Shown here: piece after piece, positions 1-6,264 of the stretch
Numbering within the stretch: the first letter of the stretch is position 1
Layout: each line of letters starts with the position of its first letter
The notes under the pieces: generated by a model
Databases searched by the model: none
What the model was told of the DNA's origin: nothing
What the model saw: only the letters and a program-made list of their open reading frames with translations
Assembly (NCBI GenBank): GCA_017553815.1
Contig: JAFZJT010000082.1
Span: forward strand, 1 to 11,150
Direction of reading: 5' to 3'
Length of the DNA stretch: 11,150 nucleotides
Source: Clostridia bacterium
GTDB lineage: Bacteria > Bacillota_A > Clostridia > Christensenellales > CAG-138
Position numbers and translations under genes: made by a program

Positions 1-157
1 ACTAAGTCTATTTGATCCCCGCGACCCGTTTACGGGTAGCAGATAAACCTATGCGTGGCTGGCAGGCCAATAAACAGCCCACGTGTGGGCAGCCAATAAT
101 ATGAGGGCTATGCCCGAAACTGAAATACCCCCGGCTATGCCGGGGGATCATTATTGG
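1..157 (+). mobile_element. Probable right end of an IS200/IS605-family element, rich in hairpins
   Basis: Several perfect hairpins lie in a row. ACCCGT/ACGGGT (25-38) overlaps the end of the partial reading frame. GCCCAC/GTGGGC lies at 77-90. GGGC-TAT-GCCC lies at 105-115. CCCCCGGC-TAT-GCCGGGGG at 128-146 is an 8-bp stem with the same TAT loop. CCAATAAT (93-100) and ATTATTGG (150-157) are inverted copies that would close a stem around the last two hairpins. GCCAATAA also occurs directly repeated at 66-73 and 92-99. IS200/IS605 elements carry subterminal hairpins recognised by TnpA instead of terminal inverted repeats. The exact right boundary is not visible; I place it near 157 because the closing stem ends there. 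An alternative is an unrelated structured RNA or a REP-like array. Confidence 0.45.
2..46 (+). CDS. 3' end of probable IS200/IS605-family TnpA (Y1) transposase, partial
   Basis: Reading from base 2, the last codons before the TAA at 44-46 give LSLFDPRDPFTGSR. The DPF(T/K)G(S/N) ending is, from memory, typical of the C-terminus of IS200-type Y1 transposases, which cut and join single-stranded DNA through a tyrosine. The rest of the gene lies outside the window, so the HUH motif and the catalytic Tyr cannot be checked. The hairpin-rich DNA that follows is what an IS200/IS605 right end looks like, which supports the call. A 14-residue tail is weak evidence alone, and it could be the end of another gene. 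Confidence 0.4.
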   Translation, partial: LSLFDPRDPFTGSR

Positions 158-169
158 GTTTTAGCGCGG

Positions 170-198
170 TTGATTTTATCTCGCGGATTTGTTATAAT
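170..198 (+). promoter_or_regulatory. SigA-type promoter for the gene at 205
   Basis: TTGATT (170-175) and a perfect TATAAT (193-198) are separated by 17 bp. The expected start of transcription, about 7 bp after the -10, falls on the A of the ATG at 205. There is no room for a leader, so the transcript is probably leaderless. The -35 lies only about 12 bp after the apparent end of the IS-like sequence. Confidence 0.7.
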
Positions 199-204
199 AG
201 CGGC

Positions 205-1767
205 ATGGAAAATGGTATGGAAAAGCTTGAAAACGGATCGGCTTCAGCCGCGAATGAAGTCTCCGAAAAAACGGGAAACAGCGGGAAGGCCGCGCTCCCT
301 TATTCGGCGCTGTCTCTATCAAGAAGAAACGCATTCATGTGGGCGGCGATGCTTTTTGCGCTGCTCTCCTTTGCCGTGCGCATAGCCTACTACAGCCCGA
401 TAAGAGAGGGCGCGGAAGGCACGGGGTCATTCCTGTTCCCGTTCTTTTTCGTCGTTCTGCCCGGGCTTTGCTATCTTTTGTTTTCAATAGACATTATATT
501 TAAGGGCGAAAAGGAACTCTACAGAACCTCGCGCCCCGTGCTTTTATTCGTTGCTTTCCTTATAGCGCGCGCGCTTTGGCTCCTAAAAGAGGGTAAAAAC
601 GGCGTAACAAGCGCTCTTGTCGCCGCCGCGCTGATAGTCCTTTACATCGTTTGCGCGGTTCTCTATCGATTCGCTGTAAATACCGGCGGAAGAAGACGGA
701 ATATCGCCAAACGCCGCTTTCTTGCGCTCGCGGCGCTTTTGATAGCGCTTGCGGCGGAGATATTGCTCGTGCTTCTCCCGCAGAGGACGGAGCTGACAGT
801 GGCTCTGTGCTTTGCCGAGGCCTCGCTTATTATGAATATCCTCGCGGCGACCTGCGTGCTTATCGGCGCAAAAAAGCGTGAAAGCGAGCATCCTATGCCG
901 ATGGCGGGGGACAGGAAGGACGGTCGCAGGATACGCTCGCTCGACCCGATGAACAGCGTTGCCGTATACGTCATGACCGAGCGCAACACGGCAAACAATC
1001 TCTTCCACGACAGCGTTGAGGTAAGCAAAGCGGAAGCCTATATAAGGCAAAAGCGCGAACAGGGTCTCGACAGCTTCGGCTATACGCATCTCTTCCTCGC
1101 CGCATACGTTCGCACCGTTTCCCAGCGCCCCGCGATGAACCGATTCATCAGCGGGCAGAAGGTGTTTTCAAGGGAGGATCGCCTCGAGATAGCGATGGCG
1201 ATAAAAAAGGATATGTCCCTTGAGGCCTCCGAAACGATAGTGAATATCATCCTCTCGCCAGAGGACACCGCTGAAACGATCTATGAAAAATTCAATAAAG
1301 AGGTCGAGGCTGTAAAGGCCTCCTCGGAGCTCGACAGCGGCTTTGATAAGTTTGTGGGGCTTGTGAACTATATCCCCGGCCTGCTTTTGAAGTTCACGGT
1401 CTGGTTCATAAAACTTCTCGATTATTTCGGGCTTCTGCCGAATTTCATAACCAAGATAAGTCCCTTCCACGGCTCCATCTTCGTAACGAGCATGGGTTCG
1501 CTGGGCATCCCCCCGGTCTATCACCATCTTTACGATTTCGGAAACATACCGCTGTTTCTCGCCTTCGGCATGAAGCGCAGCGAAAACGAGGTGCAGGCGG
1601 ACGGAAGCGTTTCAAGAAAGAAGTATATCGACTTCACTGTCAATACCGACGAGCGCATCTGCGACGGCTACTACTACGCCTCCGCGTTCAAGTATTTCAA
1701 GCGCTGTATCGCGGATCCTTCGCGCCTTGACGAGCCGCCCGAGAGCGTGGTTTGGGATGTCGAGTAA
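205..1767 (+). CDS. Membrane protein with C-terminal 2-oxoacid dehydrogenase E2-like acyltransferase domain
   Basis: The 520-residue protein has about six transmembrane helices (roughly 43-63, 74-98, 109-126, 134-157, 169-191 and 195-219) and then a soluble domain from about 245 to 508. That domain resembles the catalytic domain of E2 acyltransferases and chloramphenicol acetyltransferase: an SMGSLGI segment, a PLFLAFG strand, and the C-terminal motif DERICDG (482-488). In true E2 enzymes this motif is DHRxxDG and its His is the catalytic base. Here residue 483 is Glu, so ordinary acyl transfer is doubtful. No lipoyl or subunit-binding domain is present, so it is not a component of a normal dehydrogenase complex. 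I chose the ATG at 205 because the promoter would run into any earlier start; the frame is open from an ATG at 154, and 217 is an alternative. It heads a likely three-gene operon. Fold assignment is fairly secure, function unknown. Confidence 0.7.
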   Translation: MENGMEKLENGSASAANEVSEKTGNSGKAALPYSALSLSRRNAFMWAAMLFALLSFAVRIAYYSPIREGAEGTGSFLFPFFFVVLPGLCYLLFSIDIIFKGEKELYRTSRPVLLFVAFLIARALWLLKEGKNGVTSALVAAALIVLYIVCAVLYRFAVNTGGRRRNIAKRRFLALAALLIALAAEILLVLLPQRTELTVALCFAEASLIMNILAATCVLIGAKKRESEHPMPMAGDRKDGRRIRSLDPMNSVAVYVMTERNTANNLFHDSVEVSKAEAYIRQKREQGLDSFGYTHLFLAAYVRTVSQRPAMNRFISGQKVFSREDRLEIAMAIKKDMSLEASETIVNIILSPEDTAETIYEKFNKEVEAVKASSELDSGFDKFVGLVNYIPGLLLKFTVWFIKLLDYFGLLPNFITKISPFHGSIFVTSMGSLGIPPVYHHLYDFGNIPLFLAFGMKRSENEVQADGSVSRKKYIDFTVNTDERICDGYYYASAFKYFKRCIADPSRLDEPPESVVWDVE

Positions 1768-1830
1768 AATAGGGCGGAAGGAAACCAGCTTTTCAGAAAA
1801 CGGAGAGCCGTTTGTGGCAGATAAAAAAGT

Positions 1831-2508
1831 ATGAACGAAAAAAGAAAAAACAACGGGATACAGGGTGTGCTCATTGCCGCCTCATGCTTTTTGATAATCG
1901 CGGTGTTCGCGCTCATCCTTATCATCCCAGCCTCAAGGGAGGATTTCAAAAGGCTTTCGAGCGAGCATCCCTATATAATGGGCTTCATCAAGTTCGCGCT
2001 TCTTGCAACGATAGGCGAAGTTTTCGCTTTGCGTATCAAGAAAAAGGAGTGGATGCTCCCGGTTCTCGTCGTGCCGCGCATAGCGATATGGGGCGTTATC
2101 GGAATCGCGATAACCTTTATGATGAAGTTCTTCTCAAACGGCGTTTCCGCTATGATGGAGAAGGGGCTTCTTCCGAACCCGCAAGAGGGATTCCGGCAGA
2201 ACCTTCTTCGAGCGTTCTTCACGGCGGCGCTTATGAACCTCTGTTTCGGACCCGTGTTCATGGCGTTTCATAAATGCACCGACAAATACCTCGAACTGCG
2301 CGCCGCCGGCGTTGAAAAGCCCGGTCTCAAGGGCGTTATCGAGTCGATCGACTGGCACGGTTTCGTATCCTTCACGCTGTTTAAGACCATCCCGTTCTTC
2401 TGGATACCCGCGCACACGCTGACCTTTATGCTCCCCGCCGAGTATCAGGTCATAGTCGCGGCGGCGCTCTCGATCGCGCTCGGAATAATACTGAGCCTCA
2501 AAAAATAA
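1831..2508 (+). CDS. Multi-pass membrane protein, Mpv17/PMP22-like
   Basis: The 225-residue protein is strongly hydrophobic. A helix near residues 10-32 is followed by segments near 50-65, 75-98, 127-145 and 178-222. The C-terminal half holds IDWHGFVSF, then KTIPFFWIPAHTLTF, then LPAEYQV. From memory this pattern is found in bacterial proteins annotated as Mpv17/PMP22 family, which are membrane proteins of uncertain function, possibly channel-like. The start has no clear Shine-Dalgarno sequence (AT-rich GATAAAAAAGT precedes it). The gene begins 63 bp after the acyltransferase-like gene and ends 45 bp before the GTPase fusion, so it is probably cotranscribed with both. A short AAACGG/CCGTTT hairpin (1798-1813) lies in the upstream gap but lacks a U-tract. 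The family call is tentative; an integral membrane protein is certain. Confidence 0.6.
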   Translation: MNEKRKNNGIQGVLIAASCFLIIAVFALILIIPASREDFKRLSSEHPYIMGFIKFALLATIGEVFALRIKKKEWMLPVLVVPRIAIWGVIGIAITFMMKFFSNGVSAMMEKGLLPNPQEGFRQNLLRAFFTAALMNLCFGPVFMAFHKCTDKYLELRAAGVEKPGLKGVIESIDWHGFVSFTLFKTIPFFWIPAHTLTFMLPAEYQVIVAAALSIALGIILSLKK

Positions 2509-2553
2509 AGTGGCAACGAATAATCTGACGATAAGGAAATATAAACCGAAAAC

Positions 2554-5550
2554 ATGACAAAGCTTGCTTTGGGGATCCTCGCACATGTGGACGCAGGAAA
2601 GACCACACTCTGCGAGGGTCTTATGTATTTAACGGGCAGAATACGCGAAAGGGGAAGGGTGGATCACGGCGATTCACACCTTGATAACCATGCTCTCGAA
2701 AGAAAGCGCGGCATAACCATCTTCTCAAAGCAGGCAGGCATAAAAACCGAAAGGCTCGAAGCGGAGCTGATCGACACGCCCGGTCACGTCGATTTTTCGA
2801 CCGAGGCCGAGCGCGTCCTCGGCATACTCGATTACGCGGTGCTGATAATTAGCGGCACGGACGGCGTTCAGGCGCATACGCTCACGCTCTGGAAGCTGCT
2901 GCGCCGTTTTCATGTTCCGACTTTCATCTTCATAAACAAAATGGATATCGCCCATTTCAAAAGAGCGGAGCTGATGCGCGCGCTTGAAAGGGAGCTTTCG
3001 CCCGTCTGCGTGGATTTCTCCGCGGAGGAAGGGGCGCTTTTTGAGGCTGCAGCTATTGCGGATGAGGCGCTTTTTGAAGCCTACCAACTAAACGGCGCGC
3101 TTTCAAAAGCGGAGATAGCCGAAGCGATAAGGGAGGAGCGCATCTTCCCGTGCTTCTTCGGCTCGGCGCTGCATTTAACGGGCGTTAAGGAATTCATCGA
3201 GGGGCTTGAAGAGTATACGCTCGCCCACTCATTCGGCGCGGAGTTCGGCGCAAGGGTTTTTAAAATCTCAAGGGATGCGCAGGGTCAGCGGCTCACGCAT
3301 CTTCGCGTTACGGGCGGGGAAATGACCGTTCGCATGAGCGTTTCCTATACGAGCCGAAGCGGCGAGCGGAAAGCTGAGAAGGCGGTGGGGATACGCCTGT
3401 ATTCTTGCGCAAAATTCACTCAGATTGAAAAAGCATCTGCGGGGGAAATAGTTGCCGTGACGGGATTAACCGAAACCTACCCGGGTCTTGGACTCGGCGT
3501 TGAGGAGAAAAATCCTTCGCTTGCCGCCGTTTTAACGCCTGTCTTGAGCTACCGAATAAAGCTTCCTTTGGGCGTGGACGCGCAAAGCGCATTCAAAAAG
3601 CTCTCGGAGCTGTCGGAGGAGGATCCCGCGCTCTCGATCGAATGGGACGACGAGCAAAAGCAGATACGCGCGCGCCTGATGGGTGAGGTGCAGATCGAGG
3701 TTTTAAAAAGCATCATAAAGGAGCGCTTCGATCTGGACGCGGAGATAGATGAGGGCCGCGTCATGTACCAAGAAACGATAAAAGCGCCCGTCGAGGGCAT
3801 AGGGCATTTCGAGCCGCTTCGGCACTATGCCGAGGTGCATCTGTTGCTTTCGCCGCTCGAAGCGGGAAGCGGGCTTGAATGGGGCTCGAGCGTCAGTCAA
3901 AACGACCTTGACTTGAACTGGCAAAGGCTGATTTTGACCCATATCGCCGAAAAAACGCATAGGGGAGTGCTGACGGGCTCGCCCATAACCGATATGCGCA
4001 TCGAGCTTATCGCGGGCAGGGCGCATCTTGCGCACACCGAGGGCGGCGATTTCCGCCAAGCTACCTACCGCGCGATAAGGCAGGGGCTTATGAAGGCCGA
4101 GAGCGTCCTGCTCGAACCGTATTACGCCTACCGCATCGAGCTTTCGCGCGAACAGCTCGGAAGGGCGATAGGCGATATCCGCGCGATGGGCGGAAGCTTC
4201 AATATCGCCGAGGAGGAGGCTTCGGACGGCTTTGCCGCGATAACGGGCTTTGTTCCCGTTGCGGGAATGCGCGGCTATGCGCGCACGCTCGCTTCGTACA
4301 CGGGAGGCAGGGGCAGGCTCTCTCTTGAGGTGTCGCATTACGACCGATGCACCGAGTCCGAGAAGGTCATCGCGGAATTCGCCTACGAGCCCGAGCGCGA
4401 CATTGATAATACGGCGGACTCCGTTTTCTGCGCCCACGGCGCGGGCTTCACGGTGAACTGGCGCGAGGTCGAAAACTATATGCATATCGACACGGGGCTT
4501 TCGCGCGAGCGCATCTCGGAGGGCGCGGAAACGCCGGAGCCGAGGCTCGTTTCGCGCAATCTGAACGTGGATGAAAAGGAGCTGGAGGCGATAATGCTAC
4601 GCGAATTCGGCCCCATCAAGCGCCCCGATTACGGAAGAAGCGAAAAACGCGCCGAAAAAAGCGAAAAGGAAATACCGCCAAGACCCATCCAAAAGGAATA
4701 CCTGATGGTGGACGGCTACAATATGCTCTTTGCGTGGGAGAGCCTTAGGGAGCTTGCCAAGGACGACCTTGCTGCGGCAAGAAAGCGGCTCATGGACATT
4801 CTCGTCAATTACTGCGGCTTCAAAAAGAGCGAGATCGTGCTCGTGTTCGACGGCTACCGCGTAAAGGGCAACGCGGGCGAAAGATTCGATTATCACGGCC
4901 TCAAGGTCGCGTACACCAAGGAAAACGAGACCGCCGACGCGCTTATCGAGCGACTCATCGCCGAGATCGGCAAAAACTACGCCGTGCGCATCGCCTCGTC
5001 GGACGGCATGATACAGCTTTCGGGCGTTCGCTCGGGCGCGCTTCGCATGACAGCGCGCGAGCTTGAAGCCGAGGTGGAGAGCGTCAACGAAAGATTGCAC
5101 GAGTATATGGAAAATCTCAAAAAGGGGAATGCCTTGGTGAAGCTCGAGCTTGGAAAAGCATTTGCAAAAGAGGGAAAAAGCGAAATGATACTGCACAAAA
5201 TGAACCTGAACGACCGCCCGTTTGAGATGATAAAAAGCGGGCAAAAGACAATCGAGCTGCGGCTCTACGATGAAAAGCGCAGGCTGATCTCGGTCGGGGA
5301 TATCATCGAGTTCACGCATTCCTCGGATGAAACGCGAATTCTTCGCACAAGGGTGAAGGCACTGCACATTTTCAAGGACTTTGCGGAGCTTTACGCCGCG
5401 CTTCCGCTCGATAAATGCGGCTATACGGCGGAGGATATCGCGCTCGCCTCGCCCGAGGATATGCTCGAATACTACTCAAGGGAGAAGCAGGCGCAGTACG
5501 GAGCGGTTGGAATAGAGCTCGAAGTGTTAGACAAACATGAAACGAGTTAA
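2554..5550 (+). CDS. TetM/EF-G-like translational GTPase fused to YacP/Rae1-like NYN nuclease and ASCH domain
   Basis: The protein has 998 residues. Residues 1 to about 645 are an EF-G/TetM-type GTPase with all nucleotide motifs: AHVDAGKTT (10-18), RGITIF (52-57), DTPGH (74-78), NKMD (128-131) and a GSALHLTGV G5-like loop. Domains II to V follow. The domain IV tip reads HTEGGDFR (494-501), where TetM has a Pro-containing SPVSTPADFR loop. Residues 646-715 are a charged linker. Residues 716-865 match the YacP/Rae1 NYN fold: VDGYN with D720, VFD with D766, TKENETAD with E792 and D795, SSD with D817, and SGALRMTARELEAEVE. These are the expected metal-binding acids, so the nuclease looks intact. 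Residues 878-992 form an ASCH domain (PFEMIKSGQKTIELR, then GDIIEF). Known: TetM relatives bind ribosomes, and Rae1 cuts mRNA in the A site. Inferred: the GTPase targets the nuclease to ribosomes. The nearest AGGA is 16 nt before the ATG, so translation start is weakly marked. Confidence 0.88.
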   Translation: MTKLALGILAHVDAGKTTLCEGLMYLTGRIRERGRVDHGDSHLDNHALERKRGITIFSKQAGIKTERLEAELIDTPGHVDFSTEAERVLGILDYAVLIISGTDGVQAHTLTLWKLLRRFHVPTFIFINKMDIAHFKRAELMRALERELSPVCVDFSAEEGALFEAAAIADEALFEAYQLNGALSKAEIAEAIREERIFPCFFGSALHLTGVKEFIEGLEEYTLAHSFGAEFGARVFKISRDAQGQRLTHLRVTGGEMTVRMSVSYTSRSGERKAEKAVGIRLYSCAKFTQIEKASAGEIVAVTGLTETYPGLGLGVEEKNPSLAAVLTPVLSYRIKLPLGVDAQSAFKKLSELSEEDPALSIEWDDEQKQIRARLMGEVQIEVLKSIIKERFDLDAEIDEGRVMYQETIKAPVEGIGHFEPLRHYAEVHLLLSPLEAGSGLEWGSSVSQNDLDLNWQRLILTHIAEKTHRGVLTGSPITDMRIELIAGRAHLAHTEGGDFRQATYRAIRQGLMKAESVLLEPYYAYRIELSREQLGRAIGDIRAMGGSFNIAEEEASDGFAAITGFVPVAGMRGYARTLASYTGGRGRLSLEVSHYDRCTESEKVIAEFAYEPERDIDNTADSVFCAHGAGFTVNWREVENYMHIDTGLSRERISEGAETPEPRLVSRNLNVDEKELEAIMLREFGPIKRPDYGRSEKRAEKSEKEIPPRPIQKEYLMVDGYNMLFAWESLRELAKDDLAAARKRLMDILVNYCGFKKSEIVLVFDGYRVKGNAGERFDYHGLKVAYTKENETADALIERLIAEIGKNYAVRIASSDGMIQLSGVRSGALRMTARELEAEVESVNERLHEYMENLKKGNALVKLELGKAFAKEGKSEMILHKMNLNDRPFEMIKSGQKTIELRLYDEKRRLISVGDIIEFTHSSDETRILRTRVKALHIFKDFAELYAALPLDKCGYTAEDIALASPEDMLEYYSREKQAQYGAVGIELEVLDKHETS

Positions 5551-5594
5551 AAAACACTTGAAAATATCGTAAATTTATCGAATTTCCTGTTGTA

Positions 5595-5623
5595 TTGATC
5601 AGAAAAGGATACCGTAATATATA
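5595..5623 (+). promoter_or_regulatory. Candidate promoter for the small acidic protein gene
   Basis: TTGATC (5595-5600) and TATATA (5618-5623) are 17 bp apart in an AT-rich gap. A second reading is TTGTAT (5590-5595) with TAATAT (5615-5620), 19 bp apart. No terminator hairpin is seen between the preceding stop (5550) and this site, so readthrough from the upstream operon is possible as well. Confidence 0.4.
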
Positions 5624-5652
5624 CAAGGCATCGAGAATGCTGAACTAATCCT

Positions 5653-5660
5653 AAAAGGAG
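5653..5660 (+). promoter_or_regulatory. Strong ribosome binding site for 5668
   Basis: AAAAGGAG lies 7 nt before the ATG at 5668. It is the best Shine-Dalgarno sequence on the + strand here, and it settles the start against the out-of-frame ATG at 5663. Confidence 0.85.
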
Positions 5661-5667
5661 ATATGGT

Positions 5668-6117
5668 ATGGCAGGTATTTTGGACGCTATTAAAAACCTT
5701 TTCTCGAGAAAGGAAAATGAAGCAGAGCAGGCGGTAAATCAGGCGGCGAACGCGGCCGAGAACACCGCAGAGGACGTGCAGGACAAGGCAGAGGACATTA
5801 AGGACGCGGCGGAGAACATTGTGGACGACGTTAAGGACAAGGTGGACGACGTTGTTGATGGGATCAAGGATAAGCTTCCCGATATCGGCAGCTTCTTCGA
5901 GTCGATCCTCGGCAAGCTGCCCATCGAGGGCGAGCTTGGCGATCAGGTAAACGAGGTCATCGGCTCCGTGCGTTCCTCCGCTCCCGAGGATGCGGACGTT
6001 CGCAGCATCGGCGGCAGAATCATCGATGCGCTCACCGCTAAGTTCGGTCTTGAGGGCGAGATCGGCGAAAAGATAAAGGCGGTCATCGAATTTATCAAAT
6101 CGAAGCTCCCCATCTGA
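5668..6117 (+). CDS. Small acidic amphipathic-helix protein (LEA/apolipoprotein-like), uncharacterised
   Basis: The 149-residue protein has no signal peptide and no membrane segment. Residues 14-70 are almost all A, E, D, K, N, Q and V in a repeating amphipathic pattern (AENTAEDVQDK, AEDIKDAAEN, VDDVKDKVDDVV), like LEA-type stress proteins or surface-binding helices. The 12-base unit GTGGACGACGTT occurs twice (5821 and 5842), a sign of short internal duplication. The second half contains two similar segments: LPIEGELGDQVNEVIGSV and FGLEGEIGEKIKAVIEFI. This suggests a duplicated domain of about 60 residues. I do not recognise a named family. The strong RBS, a separate promoter candidate and the efficient-looking terminator suggest it is an abundant, independently controlled protein. 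Confidence 0.75.
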   Translation: MAGILDAIKNLFSRKENEAEQAVNQAANAAENTAEDVQDKAEDIKDAAENIVDDVKDKVDDVVDGIKDKLPDIGSFFESILGKLPIEGELGDQVNEVIGSVRSSAPEDADVRSIGGRIIDALTAKFGLEGEIGEKIKAVIEFIKSKLPI

Positions 6118-6144
6118 GGACGAGGAACAAAACAGCATAAAACG

Positions 6145-6185
6145 AAAAAATGCTTCGGCGGTTCGCTGCCGAAGCATTTTCTTTT
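6145..6185. terminator. Bidirectional rho-independent terminator between convergent genes
   Basis: A 13-bp perfect stem, AAAATGCTTCGGC (6147-6159) with GCCGAAGCATTTT (6168-6180), has an 8-nt loop. On the + strand it is followed by TTTTCTTTT, and on the - strand by six T (complement of 6145-6150). It can end the gene at 5668-6117 and the converging gene at 6265-7107. Confidence 0.9.
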
Positions 6186-6206
6186 GAAATTCCGAAGGAA
6201 TTTCAA
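6184..6206. repeat. Perfect 10-bp inverted repeat next to the terminator
   Basis: TTGAAATTCC (6184-6193) and GGAATTTCAA (6197-6206) form a perfect stem around a GAA loop. It is separate from the terminator stem and has no U-tract, so it is probably a piece of a dispersed intergenic repeat and not a second terminator. Confidence 0.7.
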
Positions 6207-6213
6207 CCTCAAC

Positions 6214-6248
6214 TATTCACTTTTCATTATTCAATATTCACTATTAAC
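6214..6248. repeat. Tandem 7-bp repeat, five copies
   Basis: The units read TATTCAC, TTTTCAT, TATTCAA, TATTCAC and TATTAAC, a 35-bp array with consensus TATTCAN. It lies just beyond the 6184-6206 hairpin and 16 bp before the stop codon of the - strand gene. Its function is unknown. Confidence 0.75.
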
Positions 6249-6264
6249 TAAAAGCGGTTCCCCG

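Noticed and set aside
154..204. Upstream start (154) for the acyltransferase-like protein, adding 17 residues
   Set aside because: The promoter -35 and -10 lie within this extension and the ATG at 154 falls in the IS-like closing stem, so it would not be on the transcript from that promoter.
1798..1813. AAACGG/CCGTTT hairpin between the first two genes as a terminator
   Set aside because: Only 6 bp, followed by GTGG with no T-run; more likely chance or a minor mRNA structure.
3703..4485. 260-codon - strand open frame inside the GTPase gene
   Set aside because: Antisense to well-conserved EF-G-like coding sequence, with no recognisable domain and no RBS; a shadow of the G+C-rich codon usage.
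2554..4490. Tetracycline resistance gene (tetM class)
   Set aside because: The GTPase is related, but the domain IV loop lacks the TetM-type Pro-containing sequence and the protein carries two extra domains, so resistance is not supported.
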